DNA from: Glaciecola sp. 33A
Lineage (GTDB): Bacteria > Pseudomonadota > Gammaproteobacteria > Enterobacterales > Alteromonadaceae
DNA: 64,000 nucleotides
Assembly: GCF_002836745.1 (NCBI RefSeq)
Contig: NZ_PJAR01000024.1
Span: 62,001-126,000, forward strand
Direction of reading: 5' to 3'
In this document: one piece after another, positions 24,232 through 33,136 of the stretch
How the letters are laid out: every line of letters starts with the position of its first letter
Numbering within the stretch: the stretch's first letter is position 1
Position numbers and translations under genes: made by a program
Notes under the pieces: generated by a model
Told to the model about the DNA's origin: nothing
Seen by the model: only the letters and a program-made list of their open reading frames with translations
Databases searched by the model: none

Positions 24232-26886
24232 TTGAAAATTAACAAGCTTAGTTATGCCATTGTAACAGCCCTAGGCACTTCATCGTTCGCTATGGCGCAG
24301 CAAGCCACTGACGAAACTGAAACCGGCCGTGTTATTGAAACAATTCAAGTGACTGCTACCAAACGTACTGAATCAATTCAGGCAATTCCAGTAACAGTCA
24401 GTGCCTTAAGCGGCGAAGCGTTAGAAAATTTAGGGGTCGATAATTTTCAAGATTACGTTGAGTTTTTACCTAACGTTGTATTCCAAGGCACAGGCCCTGG
24501 TCAAAACGAAATATATATTCGTGGTGCTGCGACATCGCAAACCAATATAGCGGTATCTACGGTGCAAGCCCTGCAGCCATCGGTTGCCTTCTACTTGGAC
24601 GAGCAACCAGTGTCTATGCAAGGCCGAAACCTGGATATTTATGCTGCTGATGTTGCACGAGTCGAAGTTTTACCAGGTCCTCAAGGGACTTTATTTGGTG
24701 CAAGTTCGCAGTCTGGTACGGTCCGCATGATAACCAACAAGCCTAATTTTAGTGGCTTCGCTGGTGGCGTCGATTTAGGCTCAAGTTTCACAAAAGACGG
24801 TGAAATGAGCAACTCTGTTGAAGCCTTTTTAAACTTCACTCCAGCTGACGATTTAGCCGTTCGTGTTACCGTATATAACGATAACCAAGGTGGTTGGATA
24901 GATAATATTCGTAACGATCCGGAGCAAGGTGGTTTTGGTGGAAGTGCCGTCGTTATTAATAGAATTTCAGGTGGTGTACTGACTGATCCAGACAATATCG
25001 AAGTCATTGCACCTAATAATGATGAACTAGTTGAAGAGGATGCTAACGACGCAAGTTACGCCGGTTTTAGACTCGGTGTTGCTTACGAAGTGAACGATGA
25101 CTGGGATTTGTTAGTTCAGCATACTCAGCAGCAGTTAGATACTGAAGGCGTGTTTGCATACGATCCTAACCTTGAAGGCACCCAGTCGGTTAATCGGTTT
25201 CAAGCAGACAAAAACTCAGATGTATTTGGTTTAACTACATGGACGCTTAGCGGACGCTTAGACGAACTTGATATAGTTTACACAGGTGGTTTATTGAATC
25301 GCGATATCGCGTCTACTGTAGATTATACTGGCTATACGAATGGTGGCTTATTTGCAGCATATTATGTGTGCAACCATTACACAGCGGCCACACCTGCTGA
25401 TGTAAAATGCCTAGATCCAAGCAAGTTCTATAAAGAAGAAACAGATACCTCACGCACAACGCATGAGCTTAGGCTCAACACCGATGCTAGCAGAGATTGG
25501 CGCATTACCGCAGGTATTTTCTACGATTCACAGGAATTGAGTACAGTGGGTAAATTTAAAATACCCAATACCGAACTTTTTCCTGATCTAGCCAGAACGA
25601 CTGTTGGCCAAGAAGGCATTAACAGCGATGGCGGCCCGTTTGAATCAGAAGTTGGTTTCGTTAATGATGTAACCCACGGTATCGACCAAATTGCGGTTTT
25701 CGGTCAAGCAGAATATGACTTATCCGATACGCTAACGGTAAGCTTAGGTGCTCGTTGGTATGAAATCGAGGACAGTTATAAAGGCTCCACGACTACGGTA
25801 GATGTTACGCGCAGACTCAGAGCGTTTGGCACATTAGATCCTGCTGAACTGATTGAAGTGGGTGAAGACCCAGCGGCGATTGACGCAGCTATAGCCAGCG
25901 GACAGTTAGATGTGTCGTTGTTGGATGACGACGGTGTACTTACCGTTGATGATGTTATTTATAAGGCATCTGTCGATTGGAAAGCAAGCAGTGACATGCT
26001 GTTTTTTGCCACTTATAGCGAAGGTTTTAGACCACCGGTAACTAACCGTGTTGGTGGTGGCTTAGCGACCAATCAACAAGGCGCGTTTGATGGTTTCAGA
26101 ATTCCCGTTTATTCGACCACAGATACGCTTAAAAACTACGAACTCGGTATGAAAGCCGATTTCTTTGACGGTATTTTCCGTGTTAACGCAACGGCCTTCT
26201 TTTCTGAGATCACTGACTTACAAACCTCTCGATTTGACCCGACCAATATTAGCTTCTTAGTATTTACCGATAACGTCGGCGATGCTGAAATCCAAGGTAT
26301 TGACGGTGATATTACGTGGCTTGCTACTGATAACTTAATTTTAGATGCGTCTTTCAGTCTGCTAAACACGGAACTTACTCGCGTTAATTCTGAATTAGAT
26401 GGTATTGCGCCGCCAGTGGGCAGTGAATTACCCTACTCAGCTTCTTTCTCTGGTAATATTAGAGCACGTTATTTCTATGAAATGGACAACGGTTTAACCG
26501 GTTTTGTGAATGGTTCACTTGTTTACACGGGTGACCGTTTAGCCAGTATGACAATGGATGCTTACGTACTTGAAGATACAACAAGACTTGTGTACGGCAC
26601 AGGTAGTGGACTAAGCATCGAAAATGAAGCCAGCGTATTTGAAGGTGTCGGCTACACCGACACTAACGGTGAGCTCTTCGCGGGTGGACGTTACATTCAA
26701 GATAGTTACGTACTCGCTAACGTTGCCTTTGGTATCACTAATGACGAATGGAAAGCGGAGATATACATTGATAACTTGTTTGATGAACGCGCTATTCTGC
26801 ATATAGACAACCAGCAGTTTACACCCAAGGTTGTGAGTAACAGACCACGTACTATTGGCTTTAGATTATCATACGACTTTTTCTAA
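24232..26886 (+). CDS. TonB-dependent outer-membrane receptor
   Basis: The protein has about 884 residues. A signal peptide (about 1-23, ending in FAMA) is followed by a TonB-box-like IETIQVTATKR, a plug domain with IRGAATSQ and VEVLPGPQGTLFGASSQSG, and a 22-strand barrel ending in the C-terminal signature GFRLSYDFF, with the terminal Phe used for outer-membrane assembly. The substrate is unknown; no Fur box is evident, so a carbohydrate or other organic ligand is as likely as iron. The ORF opens at GTG 24223, but TTG 24232 has AGGTGA at good spacing and is my preferred start. A terminator follows, and then a TPR-sulfotransferase gene. Confidence 0.93.
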   Translation: MKINKLSYAIVTALGTSSFAMAQQATDETETGRVIETIQVTATKRTESIQAIPVTVSALSGEALENLGVDNFQDYVEFLPNVVFQGTGPGQNEIYIRGAATSQTNIAVSTVQALQPSVAFYLDEQPVSMQGRNLDIYAADVARVEVLPGPQGTLFGASSQSGTVRMITNKPNFSGFAGGVDLGSSFTKDGEMSNSVEAFLNFTPADDLAVRVTVYNDNQGGWIDNIRNDPEQGGFGGSAVVINRISGGVLTDPDNIEVIAPNNDELVEEDANDASYAGFRLGVAYEVNDDWDLLVQHTQQQLDTEGVFAYDPNLEGTQSVNRFQADKNSDVFGLTTWTLSGRLDELDIVYTGGLLNRDIASTVDYTGYTNGGLFAAYYVCNHYTAATPADVKCLDPSKFYKEETDTSRTTHELRLNTDASRDWRITAGIFYDSQELSTVGKFKIPNTELFPDLARTTVGQEGINSDGGPFESEVGFVNDVTHGIDQIAVFGQAEYDLSDTLTVSLGARWYEIEDSYKGSTTTVDVTRRLRAFGTLDPAELIEVGEDPAAIDAAIASGQLDVSLLDDDGVLTVDDVIYKASVDWKASSDMLFFATYSEGFRPPVTNRVGGGLATNQQGAFDGFRIPVYSTTDTLKNYELGMKADFFDGIFRVNATAFFSEITDLQTSRFDPTNISFLVFTDNVGDAEIQGIDGDITWLATDNLILDASFSLLNTELTRVNSELDGIAPPVGSELPYSASFSGNIRARYFYEMDNGLTGFVNGSLVYTGDRLASMTMDAYVLEDTTRLVYGTGSGLSIENEASVFEGVGYTDTNGELFAGGRYIQDSYVLANVAFGITNDEWKAEIYIDNLFDERAILHIDNQQFTPKVVSNRPRTIGFRLSYDFF

Positions 26887-26920
26887 GTAGCATGATATAA
26901 CTTTCTAAAGCAGTATGTTG

Positions 26921-26946
26921 AAGCCCCTTTTAAAGGGGCTTTTTTG
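26921..26946 (+). terminator. Rho-independent terminator after the TonB receptor
   Basis: AAGCCCCTTT and AAAGGGGCTT form a strong stem with a very short loop, followed by TTTTTT. It lies 35 bases after the receptor stop at 26886 and before the sulfotransferase gene. Confidence 0.92.
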
Positions 26947-26998
26947 TGTTAAATTACGCATACAAATGAAATAATTTTAGGCAACTATTTAGGTCACT

Positions 26999-28978
26999 AT
27001 GTCAGCACAAACACTATCTCCTAAGAATGAACTCAAACGCATTCAGCAATCGCTTCAACAAAGTAAATTCGCCGATGCTGAACAAAGCGCTATTGCATTA
27101 TTGAAGCGCAAGATTGATGTTGAAGCACAAACACAGTGCTGGTATTTATTGGCTGTATGTAGACGACTTCAAGGTCAACATGAGTCGGCTATCGAAGCGG
27201 CTCAGCAGTTACTCCAAATCAACACTGAACACGCTAGGGCGCACCAAGAATTAGGTTATAACTACCGTACTTTGCAAAAAGGCAAGTTAGCTAGTATTCA
27301 TTTTTATAAGGCGACTAAGCTAAACCCAGCATTATTATCTGCATGGCAGGCCCTGTTGCCGATTTATCAACAAGCGGATCAAAAAGAAGCGCTGGTGTTA
27401 TGTACAAACCAAATTACCCATTTGAGTGGATTACCCAAGTCCTTGCTAGCCGCAACAGACCTATTGTATGAAGGTAACATAGTCGAGGCTGATGCGTTAT
27501 GCCGTCGCTATCTGCAAGAAAATAAACATTCTCTCGATGGCTTGATGTTGTTGGCAGAAATCGCAGTGTCTTCAAAAGCGATATCTGAGGCCGAATTTAT
27601 ATTGGAAACTTGCACACAGTTAGCCCCAAATAATTTAGAGGCTAACTATCAATTATTTAAAATTTTTAGCAAATTAGGCAAATTTGCTAAAGCACTCTCT
27701 TTGGGAGACATTCTAGTTCAACAAGACCCCAATAATATATTCTATCAGGTAGCGAAAGCGACGGCATTAGTGGGCGTGGGGGATATTCAAAAAGCCATTG
27801 ATATATATCTACAGATAGTTGAAGACAACAAAGCAGAATCGAATGTGTATCTGTTACTTGGTCATGCATATAAAACCCAGGGCAACATTGAGCAGTCGGT
27901 AATAGCTTATCAGCAAGCTTATAAGCTCGAGCGTCACTGCGGTGACGCATATTGGAGTTTAGCCAACACAAAAACGTACCAGTTTAAGGCTGAAGAAATA
28001 CAACATATGCTGGCTGGAACCACAAGTGAGGATGTTAGCTTAAAAGACAAAGTGCATTTACATTTTGCTTTAGGTAAAGCTTATGAAGATGAGAAGCAAT
28101 ATAAGCACTCTTTTTCACACTATGACTTGGGTAATAAATTACAGAGTACAACATTAACTTACTCAAGTGATAATCATGCGCAATTTGTAAAATCACAAAT
28201 TAGTGCATTCACGCCTGAACTAGTTACAAAATTTGCGAAAATAGGCCATCCGGATCCGGCCCCCCTATTTATTGTAGGAATGCCGAGGGCAGGTTCTACA
28301 CTCCTTGAACAAATACTGGCATCCCACTCTGAAATAGATGGGACGATGGAGTTGCACGAAATTTTGGGCTTAGCCAGTAACTTAAGTAAAAAGCAAGGCA
28401 ATAAACCGGTTTATCCACACAATATAAACAGCATCCCTGAATCTTATTTCGCTCAACTAGGCCAAAAATTCATTCAGGACACCCAAGTATATAGACAAGG
28501 TGGTGCGTACTTTATTGACAAAATGCCAAATAATTATATGCACATAGGTTTAATCAAACTTATTTTACCGAACGCAAAAATCATTGATGCGCGGCGTGAG
28601 CCCATGGCGTGCTGTTTTAGTGGGTTTAAGCAATTGTTTGGCGAAGGCCAAGAATTTAGCTATTCGTTAAGTGACCTTGCGCAATATTACAAAAATTACG
28701 TCAAACTAATGGACCACTGGCAACACGTCTTTCCTAATCAAATTTTACAAGTTCAACATGAAGATGTAGTGAACGATACTGAAACACAAATAAGACGCCT
28801 GCTCGATTTTTGTGGCCTCCCATTTGAACAAGCTTGTCTCGACTTCCACAAAAATAAACGGGCAGTAAAAACGCCAAGTGCTCAGCAAGTTCGCCAGCCC
28901 ATCTTTAAATCAGGGCTTGAGCAGTGGACTCACTTTGAGCCCTACTTAGGAGAACTGACTGACTCATTTATTGACTAA
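26999..28978 (+). CDS. TPR-repeat sulfotransferase-family protein
   Basis: This 659-residue protein has about ten tetratricopeptide repeats (roughly 5-400), with recurring alanine/glycine patterns such as YLLLGHAYKTQGNIEQSV. The C-terminal sulfotransferase domain has the PAPS-binding loop PRAGSTLLEQIL at about 429-440 and a 3'-phosphate motif region near IDARREPMACCFS. It resembles tyrosylprotein sulfotransferase-like domains. Such TPR-sulfotransferases are frequent next to TonB-dependent receptors in marine proteobacteria, as here, but their substrates are unknown. There is no signal peptide, so it should work in the cytoplasm. The terminator between receptor and this gene suggests partial or separate transcription. 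Confidence 0.85.
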   Translation: MSAQTLSPKNELKRIQQSLQQSKFADAEQSAIALLKRKIDVEAQTQCWYLLAVCRRLQGQHESAIEAAQQLLQINTEHARAHQELGYNYRTLQKGKLASIHFYKATKLNPALLSAWQALLPIYQQADQKEALVLCTNQITHLSGLPKSLLAATDLLYEGNIVEADALCRRYLQENKHSLDGLMLLAEIAVSSKAISEAEFILETCTQLAPNNLEANYQLFKIFSKLGKFAKALSLGDILVQQDPNNIFYQVAKATALVGVGDIQKAIDIYLQIVEDNKAESNVYLLLGHAYKTQGNIEQSVIAYQQAYKLERHCGDAYWSLANTKTYQFKAEEIQHMLAGTTSEDVSLKDKVHLHFALGKAYEDEKQYKHSFSHYDLGNKLQSTTLTYSSDNHAQFVKSQISAFTPELVTKFAKIGHPDPAPLFIVGMPRAGSTLLEQILASHSEIDGTMELHEILGLASNLSKKQGNKPVYPHNINSIPESYFAQLGQKFIQDTQVYRQGGAYFIDKMPNNYMHIGLIKLILPNAKIIDARREPMACCFSGFKQLFGEGQEFSYSLSDLAQYYKNYVKLMDHWQHVFPNQILQVQHEDVVNDTETQIRRLLDFCGLPFEQACLDFHKNKRAVKTPSAQQVRQPIFKSGLEQWTHFEPYLGELTDSFID

Positions 28979-29183
28979 AAGTGGCGTTAAAACTCAAGGG
29001 CACTGATTTAGAAATGCTTTTCAACATTGCTACTTGTTGCAAGGCAGCGACGCCTTCATCAAGATTAAATGCAGTTGTGCTGATGATCGTTTGCTTTAAC
29101 TCTCCGGCTTGCAATTTGCTCAGAGTGGGATCAACCTGAGCGGTAAACGTCGCTGAACTATACTCACTCATTAGCAAATACAT
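28968..29183 (-). CDS. Small hypothetical protein, convergent with the sulfotransferase
   Basis: The frame encodes 71 residues, or 67 if the second ATG (29171) is used. It is Ser/Ala/Leu-rich and has an amphipathic segment (about 40-60), no cysteine and no tryptophan. Its last 11 bases overlap the end of the sulfotransferase gene. The ribosome-binding site is weak. The composition looks like protein, but I recognise no family, so it may be spurious. Confidence 0.4.
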   Translation of the reverse strand: MYLLMSEYSSATFTAQVDPTLSKLQAGELKQTIISTTAFNLDEGVAALQQVAMLKSISKSVPLSFNATFSQ

Positions 29184-29346
29184 ATTTGTTGTAGATTTTT
29201 GCCTCGGTGAAATCCGTTGTTTTTACTATTGCTAAAATTAATACTATACTCGTGTCTACGTTTTGTGGTCTATTGCCATAGCAGTTACATAAATGAGCGC
29301 ACCAACACTAAATAGTAAAATGCGTTCATACTAATATTAGGGTAGT

Positions 29347-29787
29347 TTGAACAACGTGTTTAATCGCTTCATCAGTTTCACAATGATCATTTTCTTGCTC
29401 GTCGCTCAGGCAGGGGAGGCTTTTGCTGTCTCTTCGATGGCTTGTTTCAGTCACGATCGTAAAATGATGAGTGAAAATATGGTGCATAGCGGTGAGCATG
29501 CTGTTGTCGGCGTCATTAACGCTGAAAAGAACCACGTAATGGCCATGAATGATGACATGTTCGGTCAGACATCAGCAAAAAAAGAAATGAACGGGCATGA
29601 ATGTTGCCAGCAAGATTGCGATTGTCCCGCGGGCATGCTTTCACTTGCCGTGCTTATTGAGCTTAATATTCAAGTCATTTCGCATTTAACCGACGAGCAA
29701 AAAATTGATACTGAACGTCGTTTAGTCCATGCCTTTATCCCAAGTCAGAAACGCCCTCCAAAATCGCCTATATCTTTCGCAGCCTAG
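29347..29787 (+). CDS. Cys/Met/His-rich periplasmic protein (CopL/DUF2946-like)
   Basis: This 146-residue protein starts with a signal peptide (about 1-27, ending in AFA). The mature part is rich in Met, His and Cys, including a dense HECCQQDCDCPAGM cluster (84-97) and several Met/His pairs. The tail RPPKSPIS resembles that of CopL or DUF2946 proteins, which accompany copper resistance genes. Metal binding or sensing in the periplasm is inferred. The start is TTG 29347 with AGGG upstream. It lies about 290 bases ahead of the cus-type efflux operon on the same strand. Confidence 0.72.
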   Translation: MNNVFNRFISFTMIIFLLVAQAGEAFAVSSMACFSHDRKMMSENMVHSGEHAVVGVINAEKNHVMAMNDDMFGQTSAKKEMNGHECCQQDCDCPAGMLSLAVLIELNIQVISHLTDEQKIDTERRLVHAFIPSQKRPPKSPISFAA

Positions 29788-29857
29788 ATCTGTCCGGCGA
29801 TTTTAAAGACCTTATCTCGCCTTTTATTGAGGTGTTGAAACTACCTGTTTAGACATT

Positions 29858-29884
29858 AATACAGTATTGATCCAATACGGTATT
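29858..29884. promoter_or_regulatory. Paired AATACnGTATT palindromes, candidate operator
   Basis: Two 11-bp palindromes, AATACAGTATT (29858-29868) and AATACGGTATT (29874-29884), have centres 16 bp apart and are separated by 5 bases. They lie about 200 bases before the TolC-like gene of the metal efflux operon. A dimeric regulator could bind the pair. No regulator gene is adjacent. The repeats are seen directly; the regulatory role is inferred. Confidence 0.5.
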
Positions 29885-30080
29885 AAATCATGGATACGTT
29901 GGTTCCATTTCACTCTTGATAGGTTTTAGTGTCGATTTTCAATTCCTCGAAGTCATGCGCTAAGTTGTTGCCGAAAGACGCGTCAGGTATGCCATTGATA
30001 TAACTAAATCAACAGTATCTATGCATTAACCATCATCAGGTATAAGCCAAAAGTTAGCCATAGGCCAAAAAGAGTCAAAC

Positions 30081-31478
30081 ATGAAATTTTTTAAAGTAGG
30101 TCATTTACGTGCGCTGCTAGCAGGCTCGTGTAGCGTAATATTATTAAATAGCGCTATGCTGAGCTTGAGTGTCAGCGCGAACCAAAGCGGCAATAAACAT
30201 CACGACAATCAGCTTCCACTGAGTTTGACACAAGCGGTATCCGTAGCGATTGCAAATGACCCTTGGCTGACCCGCAGTAAGTTACGTCAAAAGGCCATGA
30301 TGGATACCAGTGAAGCTGTTGATGCATTACCTAATCCTATCGTTTCTATCGGTTTAGCTAACTTGCCTACCGACGGTTTCGTATTTGACCAAGAACCCAT
30401 GACGCAATTGAAAGCGGGTGTGATGCAGCAATTTCCGCGCGGTAACAGTCTTGAGATTCAGCGCAAGCAACTGCAAGAACTTGCCCTACAACATCCGTTA
30501 TTACGACAAGACCGAATAGCTAAAACCAAGGTGATGGTGTCGTCACTTTGGCTAGAGGTTTATAGAGCCCAGCAAATAGTGGCTTTAATAGAAAACGACA
30601 GAGCGTTATTTCAGCAATTAGCCGAAATAATACAGGTCAGCTACTCATCTGCAGTGGGTAAAGTGCGTCAACAAGATATTGTGCGTGTACAGCTAGAACT
30701 TACGCGCCTTGATGACAGGTTAAATACATTGATGTCGCAAAAAGAACAAGCGGGCGGGCAGCTGCTTGAATGGTTGAGCAATGGTCATGATTGGCAGTTA
30801 TCTTCGGCTGACTTCACGCAATATCAACGCGTGTCCACTCGATTGCCCATGATTGCTGGATTAGCGCCGTCTGCGCAAACTCTATTAGCGGCCAACGACA
30901 AGCGAAGCCTTGCGCAATTGCTAAGCGCTCACCCAGCTGTTCTCGCCATTGAACAACGTATTGATGCCGGTGAAACCGCTGTCGAATTGGCCAAACAATC
31001 TTATAAGTCGCAATGGGGTGTAAATGCAAGCTATGCCTATAGGGCTGACGACCACTTTGGTCGAAGTCGGGCTGATTTATTTTCGATTGGGGTGTCATTT
31101 GATTTGCCTTTGTTGACACAAAGTTCACAAGATAAAAAAGTGTCAGCGGCAGTGAGAGAAGCTGAAGCTATTAAAACTGACAAACTACTTGCACTCAGAG
31201 GACTACTTTCACAATTACAATCAACCTGGTCTCGGTACCAACGACTGCGTAAACGCCAACTGATATTTGACGATAGTATTTTAGTGCAAATAAGAGAGCA
31301 AGCAGAAGCCTCCCTGACGGCATATACCAATGACGACGGCGATTTCTCTGATGTCGTCAGAGCTCACATTGATGATTTAAACGTGCGAATTGATGTCCTT
31401 AATATTCAAGTTGATCTACTAAAGGCACAAGTTGAACTGAATTATTTTTTTGCAACAGCCGTTAAGGTAGGAGAATAA
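30081..31478 (+). CDS. cusC: TolC-family outer-membrane channel of a Cus/Czc efflux system
   Basis: This 465-residue protein has a signal peptide (about 1-33). Two repeated outer-membrane efflux (OEP) blocks follow, with long alpha-helical stretches: LTQAVSVAIANDPWL near the start and AHPAVLAIEQRIDAGETAVELAKQ in the second half. It would form the trimeric channel that lets the pump expel metal through the outer membrane. The CusC/CzcC assignment rests on its place two bases before the adaptor gene and on the metal-type adaptor and pump downstream. It has no lipobox, unlike E. coli CusC. Confidence 0.85.
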   Translation: MKFFKVGHLRALLAGSCSVILLNSAMLSLSVSANQSGNKHHDNQLPLSLTQAVSVAIANDPWLTRSKLRQKAMMDTSEAVDALPNPIVSIGLANLPTDGFVFDQEPMTQLKAGVMQQFPRGNSLEIQRKQLQELALQHPLLRQDRIAKTKVMVSSLWLEVYRAQQIVALIENDRALFQQLAEIIQVSYSSAVGKVRQQDIVRVQLELTRLDDRLNTLMSQKEQAGGQLLEWLSNGHDWQLSSADFTQYQRVSTRLPMIAGLAPSAQTLLAANDKRSLAQLLSAHPAVLAIEQRIDAGETAVELAKQSYKSQWGVNASYAYRADDHFGRSRADLFSIGVSFDLPLLTQSSQDKKVSAAVREAEAIKTDKLLALRGLLSQLQSTWSRYQRLRKRQLIFDDSILVQIREQAEASLTAYTNDDGDFSDVVRAHIDDLNVRIDVLNIQVDLLKAQVELNYFFATAVKVGE

Positions 31479-31480
31479 GC

Positions 31481-33136
31481 ATGCACAAAACACATGACAC
31501 TCAAGGTCAGTCACTATCTACCTTTACATTACTTGGAATAGGTTTGGCGGTTGGTGTCGCTTTAACCGTGGCTATTTCTACGTTTGTGCTGGAGCCTAAC
31601 AGCATGTCTTCAGACAGCCTTCAAAACACAGCCAACGAACCCATGTATTGGGTGGCGCCGATGGATCCAAATTTCCAACGAGACAAGCCCGGCCTATCGC
31701 CCATGGGCATGGATTTGGTGCCGGTATATGCGAATAACACTAGTAGCGATGAGCAAGACAGTCCGGGGACCATTCAAATCAACCCAAATGTGGTGAATAA
31801 TTTGGGCGTAAGAACCGCTAAAGTACAACGCAAATTTCTCAATTTGACTATACAAACATTGGGTTACGTGCAGTATAACGAGGACACACTGGTGCACGTT
31901 CACCCTCGGGTTGAGGGTTGGATAGAAGTACTGAATGTCAAAGCTGCTGGTGAATACGTAAAAAAAGGTGAGCCATTATATGCGCTATATTCACCTGAAT
32001 TAGTGAATGCACAGGATGAGTTTTTGCTGGCAGTAAAACGCGCTAACAACAACTTAATAGCAGCTGCAAAATCCCGTCTAAAAGCATTACAAATGCCTGA
32101 GACCGCGATTGAAAAACTAATTGCGTCTGAAACAGTACAGCAAACGGTTGTATTTACCGCCCCACAAACTGGCTTTATCGACAACCTCAATATTCGGGAA
32201 GGTTTTTACGTCAAGCCTGGTATGACGCTCATGTCCATTGGTGCCTTGGATGAAGTTTGGGTTGATGCAGAAATTTTTGAGCGTCAGTCGAACTTAGTGA
32301 AGCTAGGGTTGCCAGTGCTGATGACAATGGAATATCTACCCGGCAAAGCATGGCATGGAAAAGTGGATTACATCTATCCTACTTTGGATGCGAGTACCCG
32401 CACTCTGCGAGTTAGGTTGCGATTTAGCAATGAGGACTATTTCTTAAAGCCAAATATGTTCGCTCAAGTAAGTATTTTCACCGGTTTGCCTCCTATGAAT
32501 GGCGATGCTGCTGGGCAACCCAACATCATCGTACCTTCAGAAGCAGTCATTCGCACCGGTTCGCAAAATAGAGTTGTACTAGCTTTAGGCGATGGTAAAT
32601 TCAAGTCGGTTGAGGTGTTAATAGGAAATACTGTTGAGGTTAATGCAAGGTTACCTGCATTAGAGCCTAACACAATCATGCACGAAACTTTACCAACAGG
32701 CAGTTACACTGAAATTTTGTCCGGCTTAATGGACGATGATTTAGTCGTAACGTCAGCTCAATTTTTATTGGATTCTGAAAGCAGTATTAGCTCTGATTTT
32801 ATCCGTATTGGTGGCGAAGCGGATCTGTCTGATCAAATGGACAGTGAGGCAGCGCATGACCATGGGCACGATATAGGTGATATGCACAGCCAAGTTGTGG
32901 ACGACAAGAGCAACGCTGTATGGGTTCAGGCTACCGTTGATGATGCCATGCTAGAGGACAGGATGGTACGACTAACGCATGGAGACATCGATGCGTGGGG
33001 AATGCCTGGTATGAGCATGATTTTTGTAGTCGCTGAGCAGGTCGACATGACTAAGTTAGAAGTGGGTAAGACGATGCACGTGGCACTCAAAAAGCCGGTA
33101 TCTGGCATGTTCCAAGTAGTCGGTGTTAAACCATGA
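31481..33136 (+). CDS. cusB: CusB-type periplasmic adaptor with metal-binding and CusF-like domains
   Basis: This 551-residue membrane-fusion protein begins with a membrane anchor (about 15-35). A heavy-metal-binding domain at about 55-83 (MYWVAPMDP and SPMGMDLVPVY) follows, then the barrel-sandwich/beta-barrel/helical hairpin of the RND adaptor (about 100-420). A His/Asp/Met-rich linker (DHGHDIGDMHSQ) leads to a C-terminal CusF-like domain (about 477-551) with LTHGDIDAWGMPGMSM, keeping the His, Trp and two Met of the copper site. It passes Cu(I)/Ag(I) to the pump. CusF, a separate chaperone in E. coli, is fused here. The stop overlaps the cusA start (ATGA). Confidence 0.9.
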   Translation: MHKTHDTQGQSLSTFTLLGIGLAVGVALTVAISTFVLEPNSMSSDSLQNTANEPMYWVAPMDPNFQRDKPGLSPMGMDLVPVYANNTSSDEQDSPGTIQINPNVVNNLGVRTAKVQRKFLNLTIQTLGYVQYNEDTLVHVHPRVEGWIEVLNVKAAGEYVKKGEPLYALYSPELVNAQDEFLLAVKRANNNLIAAAKSRLKALQMPETAIEKLIASETVQQTVVFTAPQTGFIDNLNIREGFYVKPGMTLMSIGALDEVWVDAEIFERQSNLVKLGLPVLMTMEYLPGKAWHGKVDYIYPTLDASTRTLRVRLRFSNEDYFLKPNMFAQVSIFTGLPPMNGDAAGQPNIIVPSEAVIRTGSQNRVVLALGDGKFKSVEVLIGNTVEVNARLPALEPNTIMHETLPTGSYTEILSGLMDDDLVVTSAQFLLDSESSISSDFIRIGGEADLSDQMDSEAAHDHGHDIGDMHSQVVDDKSNAVWVQATVDDAMLEDRMVRLTHGDIDAWGMPGMSMIFVVAEQVDMTKLEVGKTMHVALKKPVSGMFQVVGVKP

